This document shows, in pieces, positions 1 through 5,430 of a stretch of 8,937 nucleotides of DNA. The position numbers and the translations under genes are program-made. Every line of letters begins with the position of its first letter. Positions within the stretch are counted from its first letter, which is position 1. This stretch comes from Rickettsia typhi. GTDB taxonomy: Bacteria > Pseudomonadota > Alphaproteobacteria > Rickettsiales > Rickettsiaceae. The stretch spans positions 1-8,937 of the forward strand of contig CAMCTQ010000044.1 of the NCBI GenBank assembly GCA_945878545.1, written 5' to 3'. Below the pieces are notes generated by a model. The model saw only the letters and a program-made list of their open reading frames with translations. It did no database searches and had not been told where the DNA came from.

Positions 1-498
1 TTGTATGATTAATCCATTAGTCCCCATATCAACTTCATAATGATTTAATAGCATCATTGGTTGTTTTTCATAAGATGGTAGGGCGCATACATCTATATTG
101 ATACGCTGAGCTGGTAAATGGTTATGCAAAGGTCTCGTTTCTATTTTGAATTTCCATGTATCAACATTTGACCTATCTTTCATAGGGGCGCTAACATTAA
201 CTGGTAGTCCATATTTATCATTAAGGTTTTCAATTAATATATGAGCCATTTTTGATAGACTAGCTTTGTTAAAATTATGGCCTCCTGTAAAATCTAAATC
301 CTCGCTTAATCTTGCTGCTCCATAGCATGTTCTAAGAGCTGTTCCTCCAATAAAAGTAAGGTCTGCAAGCAAATTATTATGACTTAATATTCTTAATATA
401 TCATGATGAAGCAATTCCTTTTCAACCACTACTCTCAGCGATGATAGTTTTGGTTGGGTTTTTAGAGCTTCTGTGACAAGTTGATCAAATAAATTCAT
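1..498 (-). CDS. abiEii: AbiEii/AbiGii-family nucleotidyltransferase toxin, 3' part outside window
   Basis: This is the toxin half of a type IV toxin-antitoxin system. The family consists of DNA polymerase beta-type nucleotidyltransferases that inhibit growth when not countered by the antitoxin. The first 166 residues are visible and the gene runs off the left edge without a stop. The family signature is clear: FIGGTALR at residues 49-56, then RLSEDLDF at 63-70. This supplies the GG(S/T) nucleotide-binding turn and the D-x-D metal pair (Asp67, Asp69). INIDV at 133-137 offers Asp136 as the likely third acidic residue. The ATG at 496-498 lies inside the last codons of the upstream antitoxin gene (14-bp overlap, different frame), so the pair is probably translationally coupled. 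No frame damage is seen in the visible part. The family call is firm from the motifs; activity and the intactness of the missing C-terminal part cannot be judged. Confidence 0.93.
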   Translation of the reverse strand, partial: MNLFDQLVTEALKTQPKLSSLRVVVEKELLHHDILRILSHNNLLADLTFIGGTALRTCYGAARLSEDLDFTGGHNFNKASLSKMAHILIENLNDKYGLPVNVSAPMKDRSNVDTWKFKIETRPLHNHLPAQRINIDVCALPSYEKQPMMLLNHYEVDMGTNGLIIQ

Positions 499-1024
499 TT
501 GCAATATCCCAGTCGATTAAATCGCAATTTCTGTGCGTGGCTTTCATGTCTCTTAGTGCTAATGGTACATTTGCACGCCATAATCCACAATTTTTATCAT
601 AAGAGAGTTGATTCATTATATTATTTGGTTTTTGATTAGTATGAACAAATTCTATCGTTCCAAATTCACCGCAAGAAATTATGTTGCTTCGTCCAGAAGA
701 CATAATTGAGATCCAATTCATAGGAATTTGCGAGATGATACCCGCATCACTTAAAGCGGTTTCGAGGCTAATATAGTTTAATTCATTTGCTCTTAAATGA
801 GCTGCAATATGGAACAACATTAAACCATCGTAATTCATGGCTCGCCTGTACAAATATATCCCGCGGCACAATCTATCTAAATACCCAGCACTTGCTGCTC
901 TGCTTATTAAAGCTTTAAATGTAGAGTTTGATAAATTAGGATATAGAGCTCTTAAATCGTGCAAACTAAACAAACAATTTTTGCTAGTTATATTCTGATC
1001 AAGCCATTTGACTAGATTTTTCAT
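485..1024 (-). CDS. abiEi: AbiEi-like antitoxin / autorepressor of the AbiE system
   Basis: This 179-residue protein is the likely antitoxin and transcriptional repressor of the AbiE operon. The N-terminal third (about residues 1-62) looks like the winged helix-turn-helix of AbiEi proteins: a short helical start, then STFKALISRAASAGYLDR with the wing GIYLYRR. The C-terminal region (about 63-179) holds the YISLETALSDAGII and IPMNWISIMSSG blocks typical of AbiEi C-terminal domains. In characterised AbiE systems the C-terminal domain is needed for antitoxicity and the wHTH binds inverted repeats upstream of the operon. The gene overlaps the toxin gene by 14 bp, and the fixed antitoxin-first order supports the call. 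The start at 1024 is the first ATG behind a good promoter, and no strong Shine-Dalgarno sequence is present. Length is close to that usual for the family and no defect is visible. Confidence 0.9.
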   Translation of the reverse strand: MKNLVKWLDQNITSKNCLFSLHDLRALYPNLSNSTFKALISRAASAGYLDRLCRGIYLYRRAMNYDGLMLFHIAAHLRANELNYISLETALSDAGIISQIPMNWISIMSSGRSNIISCGEFGTIEFVHTNQKPNNIMNQLSYDKNCGLWRANVPLALRDMKATHRNCDLIDWDIANEFI

Positions 1025-1032
1025 GTTAGAAA

Positions 1033-1071
1033 CTCTACAGTAAGTTACGATAATTGTAACCTAATGTAGAG
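1033..1071. promoter_or_regulatory. Inverted repeat, probable AbiEi operator
   Basis: Two 16-nt arms, 1033-1048 (CTCTACAGTAAGTTAC on plus) and 1056-1071 (GTAACCTAATGTAGAG), are complementary at 14 of 16 positions around a 7-nt centre. The outer 7 bp are perfect. The element covers the -10 box and likely start point of the abiE promoter and ends just upstream of the antitoxin ATG. AbiEi proteins are known to autorepress by binding inverted repeats at this place, so an operator role is the natural inference. A hairpin in the leader is a weaker alternative. Confidence 0.7.
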
Positions 1072-1081
1072 TGCGTAGCAA
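1053..1081 (-). promoter_or_regulatory. Promoter of the abiEi-abiEii operon
   Basis: On the minus strand the -35 box TTGCTA (1076-1081) and the -10 box TACAAT (1053-1058) are separated by exactly 17 bp, close to the sigma-70 consensus. Transcription would begin near 1046, giving a leader of about 20 nt before the antitoxin ATG. The -10 box lies within the inverted repeat at 1033-1071, so a protein bound there would block RNA polymerase. Confidence 0.72.
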
Positions 1082-1108
1082 GATAAAATTTATACTTGAA
1101 TTGATAAG

Positions 1109-1567
1109 TTATTTTTCAATTAGATATTTATGATCTTTCCAACTTTGAAATCCACCTTTCATTTCCTTTACTGGGTAGCCTAAAGATGCAAATTTCTTTG
1201 CAGCTTTTTGCCCTAAATTACATAGTAATTCGTAGCAATAAACATAATTGTAGCCATCTTTTCTTAAACCCGGAAATTCAGTTTGATTCCCCTCGAATCG
1301 ATCCCATTTATCAAATGGTAAGTTGATTGCTCCTGGAATATGGCCAGCTTTAAAGTCAGCTTCTCTTCTAACATCAACTATTGTCACATTTTGTTTCTTA
1401 TCAAGAGCAGCTTTAGCACCGCCAGGATTTGTTGTGAAATTCATTTCATTTTCAAAATACTTCATAGCGACTGCAGTATCCTGAATTTTATTGTGACTTT
1501 TATTATTATTCATCTGGCAACATGCAGATAAACAAATGGTTATTAAAAATAGATAAAAACTTTTCAT
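1109..1567 (-). CDS. Lipoprotein with a single rhodanese domain
   Basis: This is a small exported protein with a rhodanese-type (sulfurtransferase-like) domain. With the preferred start it has 152 residues. Residues 1-15 form a hydrophobic signal ending in the lipobox LSAC, so Cys16 should be lipidated. The +2 residue is Cys rather than Asp, which does not favour inner-membrane retention. The rhodanese fold follows, with VTIVDVRREADFKAGHIPGA (the CH2A-like block) and then the candidate catalytic cysteine in YVYCYELLCNLGQKAA. The end, GYPVKEMKGGFQSWK, is the usual C-terminal block. The active-site loop is longer than in GlpE-type rhodaneses and carries a second cysteine five residues on. The substrate is unknown; sulfur transfer or redox work in the periplasm is inference. 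An ATG four codons upstream (1579) is possible, but GAGG at 1574-1577 sits 6 nt before the ATG at 1567 and favours the shorter form. It has its own promoter, and the next gene downstream (abiEi) also has one. Confidence 0.88.
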   Translation of the reverse strand: MKSFYLFLITICLSACCQMNNNKSHNKIQDTAVAMKYFENEMNFTTNPGGAKAALDKKQNVTIVDVRREADFKAGHIPGAINLPFDKWDRFEGNQTEFPGLRKDGYNYVYCYELLCNLGQKAAKKFASLGYPVKEMKGGFQSWKDHKYLIEK

Positions 1568-1573
1568 AAGAAA

Positions 1574-1577
1574 CCTC
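1574..1577 (-). promoter_or_regulatory. Ribosome binding site that fixes the rhodanese lipoprotein start
   Basis: GAGG on the minus strand ends 6 nt before the ATG at 1565-1567. It overlaps the alternative upstream ATG at 1577-1579, which lacks a purine-rich site of its own. The downstream start also gives a more compact lipoprotein signal. Confidence 0.6.
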
Positions 1578-1606
1578 ATATTATTATTTTGGAAGTAGGT
1601 TATTAA

Positions 1607-1635
1607 TTTATATTAAACATTAGGTAGTATGTCAT
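1607..1635 (-). promoter_or_regulatory. Promoter of the rhodanese lipoprotein gene
   Basis: On the minus strand ATGACA (1630-1635, 5/6 to TTGACA) and TATAAA (1607-1612, 5/6 to TATAAT) are separated by 17 bp. The predicted leader is about 30 nt. The -35 box abuts one arm of the inverted repeat 1634-1640/1688-1694. Confidence 0.62.
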
Positions 1636-1694
1636 CTCAGAAGTTACGACAAACAAGGGCTTTAGCACTTCTTGCGAGTCTTACTATCTGAGAT
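1634..1694. repeat. Long-span inverted repeat upstream of the rhodanese gene
   Basis: ATCTCAG (1634-1640) is matched by CTGAGAT (1688-1694). A nested GAAGT/ACTTC pair lies inside. The stem is short and the loop long, so it could be chance, a protein-binding pair, or part of a small structured RNA. It touches the -35 box of the rhodanese promoter. Confidence 0.3.
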
Positions 1695-1705
1695 CCAATC
1701 AAATT

Positions 1706-1733
1706 AGCATTTACTATGGTGTTAGTAAAGGCT
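1706..1733. repeat. Short hairpin in the tlyC-rhodanese spacer
   Basis: TTTACTA (1710-1716) pairs with TAGTAAA (1723-1729) around a 6-nt loop. After one mismatch, AGC (1706-1708) pairs with GCT (1731-1733). It is AT-rich with no adjacent T-run on the minus strand, so at best a weak terminator or transcript-end structure for tlyC. Confidence 0.35.
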
Positions 1734-1764
1734 ATTTATAAGACAAAAACATATAATAAAACTA

Positions 1765-1795
1765 GATCCCGCGTCCTGCTGCGGCCCGGGATGAC
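1765..1795 (-). repeat. Palindromic intergenic element downstream of tlyC, GTCATC...GATC type
   Basis: Read on the minus strand this is GTCATCCCG, a GC-rich middle, then CGGGATC. ATCCCG (1766-1771 on plus) and CGGGAT (1787-1792) form a 6-bp stem. It is far more GC-rich than its surroundings, lies about 40 bp after the tlyC stop, and is followed on the minus strand by TAGTTTTATTATATG. It may serve as the tlyC terminator. Its ends match the element at 5637-5673, in the same orientation. Similar GTCATCCCG...CGGGATC hairpins are scattered through many alphaproteobacterial genomes. Confidence 0.55.
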
Positions 1796-1837
1796 AAGGG
1801 TGTTAATATAAAACTAATAATCTATGTTTTTGCCTTG

Positions 1838-2707
1838 CTATTTTTTATTACAAATAACTTTTAATTGTTTAATGGTTCTTGGAGTGGAATTTATTATTTC
1901 TATAGTTACTTCTTCTGTTATAATGATGACTTCCCCTTTATCTGGGACAGTACCAACTTTTGCCAGTACAAGGCCGCCTATAGTGTCAAATTCATCATCT
2001 TCGTCTCTTAACTTAACACCAAGGATTCTTTCAAGCTCCTCTACTTCCATTCTAGCATTAGCGATGATCAACCCTGGTTTTAAAATTTTAAAATTTTCTG
2101 TATCTAGATCCGCATCATGCTCATCATCAATTCGACCTACTATTGATTCAATAACATCTTCAATTGTTACGATACCATCTGTTCCACCGTATTCATCGAC
2201 CACAACAGCAATATGAGTGCGATTAAGCTGCATTTGTTTCAGAAGTTCAATTAGGGTCATCGAATGAGGGGACACTATATGTTTTCTCATTAATTTCTTT
2301 AGACTATATTTCTTTGATCTTGCAATGATTTCAAATAAATCCTTAATATGCAAAAAGCCAATAACATTATCTAGATTGTCTTTATAGACTAATGTTCTAG
2401 TATGGCCATGCTTAATAATTGTTTTACTTAGGTCTTCAAGAGAGATATCATAGCTTACTGAAATTATATCTGATCTTGGTATCATTACATCTTCAACAGT
2501 TTTTTCAGCAAAGCTTTCAAAATTCTTCATAATCATACTCTGCCCAATACGACTAGCTTCGGTATTATTTTTCCGATCTATATGCTGGTTTTGTTCTGGT
2601 AATAAAACGTTTGATCTATTAAAAAGTTTATTAAAAAATTTTTTAATGCAAAATTTTGATGAATGATTTGTTTCGGGAGGTTCGTCTAGATCTAATTTTT
2701 CTGGCAT
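1838..2707 (-). CDS. tlyC: TlyC/CorC-family CBS-domain protein (hemolysin C homolog)
   Basis: This is a 289-residue cytosolic CBS-pair protein of the TlyC/CorC family. Residues 1-60 form a variable, charged N-terminus. VEDVMIPRSDI (71-81) opens the first CBS motif (to about 127), and the second spans about 138-192 with the hallmark VVVDEYGGTDGIVTIEDV at 168-185. Residues 205-287 form the CorC_HlyC transporter-associated domain, including DDEFDTIGGLV. The transmembrane DUF21 domain of larger relatives is absent, as in rickettsial TlyC and E. coli CorC (YbeX). Rickettsial TlyC has been linked to haemolysis and phagosome escape, whereas CorC is linked to magnesium and cobalt efflux and ribosome-related roles; the sequence cannot decide between these. 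It follows ybeY by 26 bp in the same direction, as ybeX follows ybeY in E. coli, which suggests co-transcription. AAGG lies 12 nt before the ATG, a rather long spacing. Confidence 0.93.
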   Translation of the reverse strand: MPEKLDLDEPPETNHSSKFCIKKFFNKLFNRSNVLLPEQNQHIDRKNNTEASRIGQSMIMKNFESFAEKTVEDVMIPRSDIISVSYDISLEDLSKTIIKHGHTRTLVYKDNLDNVIGFLHIKDLFEIIARSKKYSLKKLMRKHIVSPHSMTLIELLKQMQLNRTHIAVVVDEYGGTDGIVTIEDVIESIVGRIDDEHDADLDTENFKILKPGLIIANARMEVEELERILGVKLRDEDDEFDTIGGLVLAKVGTVPDKGEVIIITEEVTIEIINSTPRTIKQLKVICNKK

Positions 2708-2733
2708 AATGTATGGGTACCTTTTTGTTTTAT

Positions 2734-3234
2734 TTATAAATATGGTGATGAAATAGACAATTTTTGTAAAATTTTTATTTCAATATTTTGCATTATTTCA
2801 GTCTCCGCGTCGTCTTTATGATCGTAGCCAAGTAGGTGCAATATTGAGTGTACCAGCAAATGCTTAAAGTGGTTTAAGAGAGGAATCTTCTTTTCCTGTG
2901 CTTCTTTGAAAATTGTTTCAAAAGCGAATGCTATATCACCTAGATACATATAATCTAAATTTGGTTCAAATTCAAGTATTTGCCTAAAATCTATATTTAT
3001 ATCTGGAAAAGATAAAACATTTGTTGCGCTATTTTCGTTTCTAAATTCCTGATTTAATTTTTTGATTCTATTGTCATTGCTAAGTAATATTGATAGTTCT
3101 ATATTTTTGACTTTACTGAAATTTTGGTAGTTCTTTATTACTTCCTTGAGTGTTTGCTTAAATAATTTCGAATTTATTTCGTCATATAAATCCCAGTCAT
3201 TATTATCTTGGGCAATTTCTATAGTAAATTTCAT
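2734..3234 (-). CDS. ybeY: Endoribonuclease YbeY, rRNA maturation factor
   Basis: This is a 166-residue single-domain metalloprotein. YbeY is a zinc-dependent endoribonuclease needed for 16S rRNA 3'-end maturation and ribosome quality control in the cytosol. The diagnostic zinc motif HSILHLLGYDH is at 129-139, giving ligands His129, His133 and His139. The upstream conserved block FRNENSATNVLSFP (64-77) corresponds to the family's R-x-x-x-x-x-T-x-VLSFP element, and YLGDIAFAFET (97-107) to the usual LGDI-I segment. The length is normal for the family. It is the first gene of a probable two-gene operon with tlyC and diverges from flhB across an 83-bp spacer. The ybeZ (PhoH-like) gene that often precedes ybeY is not adjacent. 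Confidence 0.95.
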   Translation of the reverse strand: MKFTIEIAQDNNDWDLYDEINSKLFKQTLKEVIKNYQNFSKVKNIELSILLSNDNRIKKLNQEFRNENSATNVLSFPDINIDFRQILEFEPNLDYMYLGDIAFAFETIFKEAQEKKIPLLNHFKHLLVHSILHLLGYDHKDDAETEIMQNIEIKILQKLSISSPYL

Positions 3235-3254
3235 AAAATAATGCTAAATTTATT

Positions 3255-3283
3255 TTGGCAAGATGCTACATGATACATGTAAA
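3255..3283 (+). promoter_or_regulatory. Candidate promoter for flhB-rpe
   Basis: TTGGCA (3255-3260, 5/6 to consensus) and TGTAAA (3278-3283, 4/6) are separated by 17 bp, about 35 bp ahead of the flhB ATG. The -10 box is only moderate. No flagellar sigma-28 or sigma-54 element was recognised. No purine-rich ribosome binding site precedes the flhB start. Confidence 0.4.
3267..3281. promoter_or_regulatory. Perfect 15-bp palindrome in the ybeY-flhB divergent spacer
   Basis: TACATGATACATGTA has two 6-bp arms around a 3-bp centre and overlaps the candidate -10 box of flhB. The position suggests an operator for one or both divergent units. In AT-rich DNA a short palindrome may also arise by chance. 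Confidence 0.35.
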
Positions 3284-3317
3284 TCCATAAAAAATAAATA
3301 TATTTTAGTTAGTAATA

Positions 3318-4415
3318 ATGTCTGAAGGGGAAGATCAGGATCAATCGTCAAAAACCGAAGACCCGTCGCAGAAAAAGCTCGATGAAGCGGTAGAAAAGGG
3401 GCAGGTTGTTAACTCTAAGGAAGTCACAACTTTCATAATGCTTTTATTGCTTACGATAACAGCTATTTGGGTGATTCCATATACTATGAGTATTATTGGT
3501 GGAAAGTTACGATTTTTTGTCGAAAATTCTGGCAAATTGCCAGTTGATCAAGGAGGGATATCAATTTTACTAGTTGATATTATGAAAAAGACTTTGCTTT
3601 ATATAAGTCCGATATTTTTTGTAACAATTATAAGTGCTTTTGCTTCGTCATATATACAACATGGTGAATTCATCTTTACATCAGAGCAAATTCAACCAAA
3701 ATTATCAAAAATTTCTATTTCCAAGGGGTTTTCAAGAATCTTTTCAATGAAGAATTTTGTTGAGTTCTTAAAAGGAATTTTTAAAATTAGTTTGGTTGGA
3801 GTGTTTGTTTATTTAGTGATTTTAGGAGATGTTAAAGAAATGAGTCAGTATCAGGAATTGTCGATTGCTGGTATTCTAAATCAGTTAAAAATGATGATAT
3901 TTGATATATTGATACTTGTGACCATCATTATGGCAGTAATTGCATCTCTAGATTTTGCTTATCAAAAATATGAGCACCATAATCAACTAAAAATGACCAA
4001 ACAAGAAGTTAAGGATGAATACAAACAAACAGAAGGTAATCCTGAGGTTAAACAGAAAATTAGAGCCTTGCGGAGGGAGCAATCTCAGCGCCGTATTAAG
4101 CAGACTGTTCCAACTGCAACTGTGGTAATTACTAACCCAGAGCATTATGCTGTAGCTTTAAAATATGAAATGAACGACCTTAATGCTCCAGTTTGCGTTG
4201 CTAAGGGACTCGATCTAATAGCACAAAAGATAAAAGAAATTGCTAAAGAAAATAAAGTGCCAGTAGTTGAGAGTCCGCCACTAGCAAGGGCTCTTTACAA
4301 AGATGTAAAAATTGATGAAGAAATACCTGTAGAACATTTTGAAGCAGTGGCAAAAATTATTTCATATGTAATGTCACTTGAGAAACAAGAAAAAGAAAAG
4401 AGAAAAATGAAATGA
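3318..4415 (+). CDS. flhB: Flagellar export switch protein FlhB
   Basis: This 365-residue protein is an inner-membrane component of the flagellar type III export gate. It switches substrate class from rod/hook to filament proteins after self-cleavage. The N-terminus EDQDQSSKTEDPSQKKLDEA is the typical soluble start. Hydrophobic segments lie at about 37-60, 84-112, 150-170 and 190-213, matching the four-helix FlhB membrane domain. The conserved linker KQEVKDEYKQTEGNPEVK (228-245) leads to the cytosolic domain. The autocleavage motif reads NPEH (273-276) in place of the canonical NPTH, with the invariant Asn-Pro kept. The downstream block ESPPLARALYKDV (318-330) is the family's usual one, which points to FlhB/SctU and an intact protein. 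The start gives the expected N-terminus. The last codons overlap rpe by ATGA. No other flagellar gene is in the window, consistent with dispersed flagellar genes. Confidence 0.95.
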   Translation: MSEGEDQDQSSKTEDPSQKKLDEAVEKGQVVNSKEVTTFIMLLLLTITAIWVIPYTMSIIGGKLRFFVENSGKLPVDQGGISILLVDIMKKTLLYISPIFFVTIISAFASSYIQHGEFIFTSEQIQPKLSKISISKGFSRIFSMKNFVEFLKGIFKISLVGVFVYLVILGDVKEMSQYQELSIAGILNQLKMMIFDILILVTIIMAVIASLDFAYQKYEHHNQLKMTKQEVKDEYKQTEGNPEVKQKIRALRREQSQRRIKQTVPTATVVITNPEHYAVALKYEMNDLNAPVCVAKGLDLIAQKIKEIAKENKVPVVESPPLARALYKDVKIDEEIPVEHFEAVAKIISYVMSLEKQEKEKRKMK

Positions 4416-5056
4416 TAAAAATAGCGCCATCAATATTATCTGCTGATTTTGCTAATCTAGGCTCCGAGCTTCAAAAACTTGAAGAAGCTGGAGCTGATTT
4501 AATTCATATTGATGTTATGGATGGATTATTTGTACCAAACCTGACATTTGGTGCTCCTGTAATTGCCAAGATCAAGGGTTATACAAAAATTCCATTCGAT
4601 GTTCATCTTATGGTAAACAACCCAGAAGATTCCGTGCTGCAATATGTAAAAGCAGGGGCTGATTATATTACCGTGCATCCCGAGGCTACAACTCATTTAG
4701 ATAGAACTGTTAATTTGATTAAAGATGCTGGTGTTAAAGTCGGAATAGCGCTCCTACCAACTACTAGTCCTGATATTCTAGAGTATATTTTAGATAAAAT
4801 TGATTTAATTTTAGTAATGACTGTAAATCCTGGTTTTGGTGGACAGAAATTTATGCCAAGCCAGCTACCTAAAATTAGAAAGATTGCTACTATGGTTAGT
4901 AACAGAAATATTATAATCTCGGTGGATGGTGGTATTAACAAAGATACAGCAAAGCTGTGCCAAGAGCAGGGCGCTAATTTATTAGTATCTGGTAATTATA
5001 TTTTTAGTGGTGATTGCAAAGAAAATATTGATAATTTAAGAAAAATAAATTCTTAA
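4412..5056 (+). CDS. rpe: Ribulose-phosphate 3-epimerase
   Basis: This 214-residue TIM-barrel enzyme interconverts ribulose 5-phosphate and xylulose 5-phosphate in the non-oxidative pentose phosphate pathway. The start IAPSILSADFANLG (4-17) is diagnostic. Metal and catalytic residues are present: His32 and Asp34 in HIDVMDG, His65 in DVHLMV, and Asp172 in SVDGGI; Asp34 and Asp172 act as the acid-base pair. MTVNPGFGGQKF (136-147) is the flexible substrate-covering loop, and VDGGI with VSGNYIF forms the phosphate-binding end. VSGNYIF has Asn where Ser is usual. Its ATG overlaps the flhB stop in a 4-bp ATGA junction, indicating translational coupling to a gene of unrelated function. It speaks against a classical Rickettsia, which lacks this pathway. 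Confidence 0.96.
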   Translation: MIKIAPSILSADFANLGSELQKLEEAGADLIHIDVMDGLFVPNLTFGAPVIAKIKGYTKIPFDVHLMVNNPEDSVLQYVKAGADYITVHPEATTHLDRTVNLIKDAGVKVGIALLPTTSPDILEYILDKIDLILVMTVNPGFGGQKFMPSQLPKIRKIATMVSNRNIIISVDGGINKDTAKLCQEQGANLLVSGNYIFSGDCKENIDNLRKINS

Positions 5057-5088
5057 ATAATTATAATTGTACTTTTTTCTTGCATTAA

Positions 5089-5430
5089 TCACCCGCATTT
5101 GTCCAAGTTTGTTATTCTCTCTAAATCAGTGAGCAATGAGGCCATAAGTTCTTTGACTTTTTTAACTACACCAACTCTATATTTGCTAAGTATTTCATCA
5201 AATTCTTCTGCATATATATCTATTAACACTCTAATTCGTCTTATAAGCAACTGATTTTTACTAGCTCCAATCGCTTCTTGCTCTAATAACATCAAAGTAT
5301 CACCTACAATATTTGCTAAAATTTTAAGCTGTTTATTTGTTATATGTGTCAGCTCCCATTTTTTAGAAGCCAATAATCCTAAGTATACTTCTTTTTCTAA
5401 GTATATTTCTTTTTTATTATGATTAATCAT
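5089..5430 (-). CDS. Small helical protein of unknown function
   Basis: I do not recognise this 113-residue protein. It is predicted to be almost wholly alpha-helical and mixed-charge, with heptad-like runs of Leu and Ile (for example KQLKILANIVGDTLMLLEQE and IRRIRVLIDIYAEEFDEIL) and no glycine- or proline-rich breaks. There is no signal peptide or clear membrane segment, and it ends in a Cys-Gly. Composition resembles its neighbours. It converges on rpe with a 32-bp gap and stands alone, with no convincing promoter or Shine-Dalgarno site. It could be a small cytosolic helical-bundle protein, an effector-like protein, or the remnant of a longer gene. The open frame and ordered amphipathic pattern favour a real gene. 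Confidence 0.6.
   Translation of the reverse strand: MINHNKKEIYLEKEVYLGLLASKKWELTHITNKQLKILANIVGDTLMLLEQEAIGASKNQLLIRRIRVLIDIYAEEFDEILSKYRVGVVKKVKELMASLLTDLERITNLDKCG

Noticed and set aside
1340..1531. 63-codon open frame on the plus strand
   Set aside because: It lies antisense inside the rhodanese lipoprotein gene, has no ribosome binding site and its product resembles nothing; it is a shadow of the true gene.
1824..2216. 130-codon open frame on the plus strand, rich in Ser and Thr
   Set aside because: It is antisense to the conserved CBS and CorC_HlyC domains of tlyC; the low-complexity serine-rich product is typical of a reverse-strand shadow.
3341..3535. 64-codon open frame on the minus strand
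   Set aside because: It lies fully inside flhB on the opposite strand, with no motif or start signal.
4693..4941. 82-codon open frame on the minus strand with hydrophobic stretches
   Set aside because: It is antisense to conserved rpe catalytic regions; the hydrophobicity comes from reversed barrel codons.
5057..5088. Possible rpe terminator: AATTATAATT (5059-5068) followed by a six-T run at 5073-5078
   Set aside because: The palindrome is pure A/T with no workable loop, so it is too weak to call as an intrinsic terminator.
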